In this document: piece by piece, positions 5,600 through 5,674 of the stretch
How positions within the stretch are numbered: the stretch's first letter is position 1
Layout of the letters: every line of letters begins with the position of its first letter
From: Oscillospiraceae bacterium
GTDB lineage: Bacteria; Bacillota; Clostridia; Oscillospirales; Ruminococcaceae
NCBI GenBank assembly: GCA_017396055.1
Contig: JAFQND010000067.1
Span: 1-5,674, forward strand
Length of the DNA: 5,674 bases
Reading direction: 5' to 3'
Program-made: the position numbers and the translations under genes
The notes under the pieces: model-generated
What the model was told of the DNA's origin: nothing
Databases searched by the model: none
The model's input: the letters and a program-made list of their open reading frames with translations, nothing else

Positions 5600-5661
5600 G
5601 GCAGGTGAATGACATGTACAACAACATCCGTTCCGGGAACGTCCGTCATTCACGCTCTGCC
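5600..5661 (+). promoter_or_regulatory. Leader RNA stem that buries a ribosome binding site (putative attenuator)
   Basis: GGCAG and GTGAATGAC (5600-5613) pair with GTCATTCAC (5645-5653) and CTGCC (5657-5661), 14 bp interrupted only by a GCT bulge on the 3' side. The apical part holds a small GTTC-CGG-GAAC hairpin (5630-5640). The AGGTGA ribosome binding site is inside the 5' arm and the start codon sits at the top of the stem. It lies about 10 bases after the predicted transcription start. Confidence 0.6.
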
Positions 5662-5667
5662 GCCTGA
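5614..5667 (+). CDS. Putative 17-residue leader peptide
   Basis: ATG at 5614 is preceded by AGGTGA (5603-5608) at 5 bases and followed by a short frame ending in TGA at 5665-5667. The peptide is MYNNIRSGNVRHSRSAA, basic and rich in Arg (3) and Ser (3), with no hydrophobic stretch. It is the first frame on the transcript from the strong promoter at 5555-5583. The 3' arm of the leader stem is made of its own codons, so a ribosome reading to the stop must open the stem. That layout fits a regulatory leader peptide rather than a functional product. Whether it senses arginine, serine or something else cannot be told, and the regulated gene is beyond the edge. A fortuitous short frame remains possible. 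Confidence 0.5.
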   Translation: MYNNIRSGNVRHSRSAA

Positions 5668-5674
5668 AAGCAGC

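Overview
The window looks like chromosomal DNA from a member of the Firmicutes/Clostridia with moderate G+C content, possibly an Oscillospiraceae-type gut bacterium. The support is AAGGAG/AGGAG ribosome binding sites, sigma-A-type promoters with 17-bp spacers, U-tailed intrinsic terminators, and proteins of clostridial flavour. Genus-level placement is not possible from the sequence alone.

Layout. The left half (1-2798) is a leftward operon: a cytoplasmic GH39-like glycoside hydrolase, then, 50 bp downstream, a large multi-pass membrane protein resembling the GT-C/DUF6020 group that runs off the left edge. Its promoter (2834-2862) lies back to back with a rightward promoter (2915-2943). The rightward unit holds a 153-residue HExxH putative metallopeptidase and then gluQ, the enzyme that glutamylates queuosine-34 of tRNA-Asp. 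It ends at a strong stem-loop (4485-4513) that also serves the convergent leftward gene, a PglD/NeuD-type hexapeptide acyltransferase (4515-5159). To the right of that gene's promoter, a tRNA-Ala(CGC) gene (5293-5368) has its own promoter and terminator.

The last 270 bases are the least ordinary part. Immediately after the tRNA terminator, 5409-5476 folds into an almost perfectly paired three-way junction. About 80 bases later the best promoter in the window (TTGACT-17-TATAGT) drives an RNA that encodes a 17-residue putative leader peptide. The ribosome binding site of that peptide is buried in a 14-bp stem whose 3' arm is the peptide's own coding sequence. The regulated gene must lie beyond the right edge.

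The units do not form one pathway. The left operon points to carbohydrate handling at the membrane, gluQ and the tRNA gene belong to translation, and the acyltransferase is of a type used on nucleotide-activated amino-sugars. No CRISPR array, phage module or transposase was seen. The candidates for something undescribed are the three-way-junction element and the leader-peptide attenuator at the right edge.
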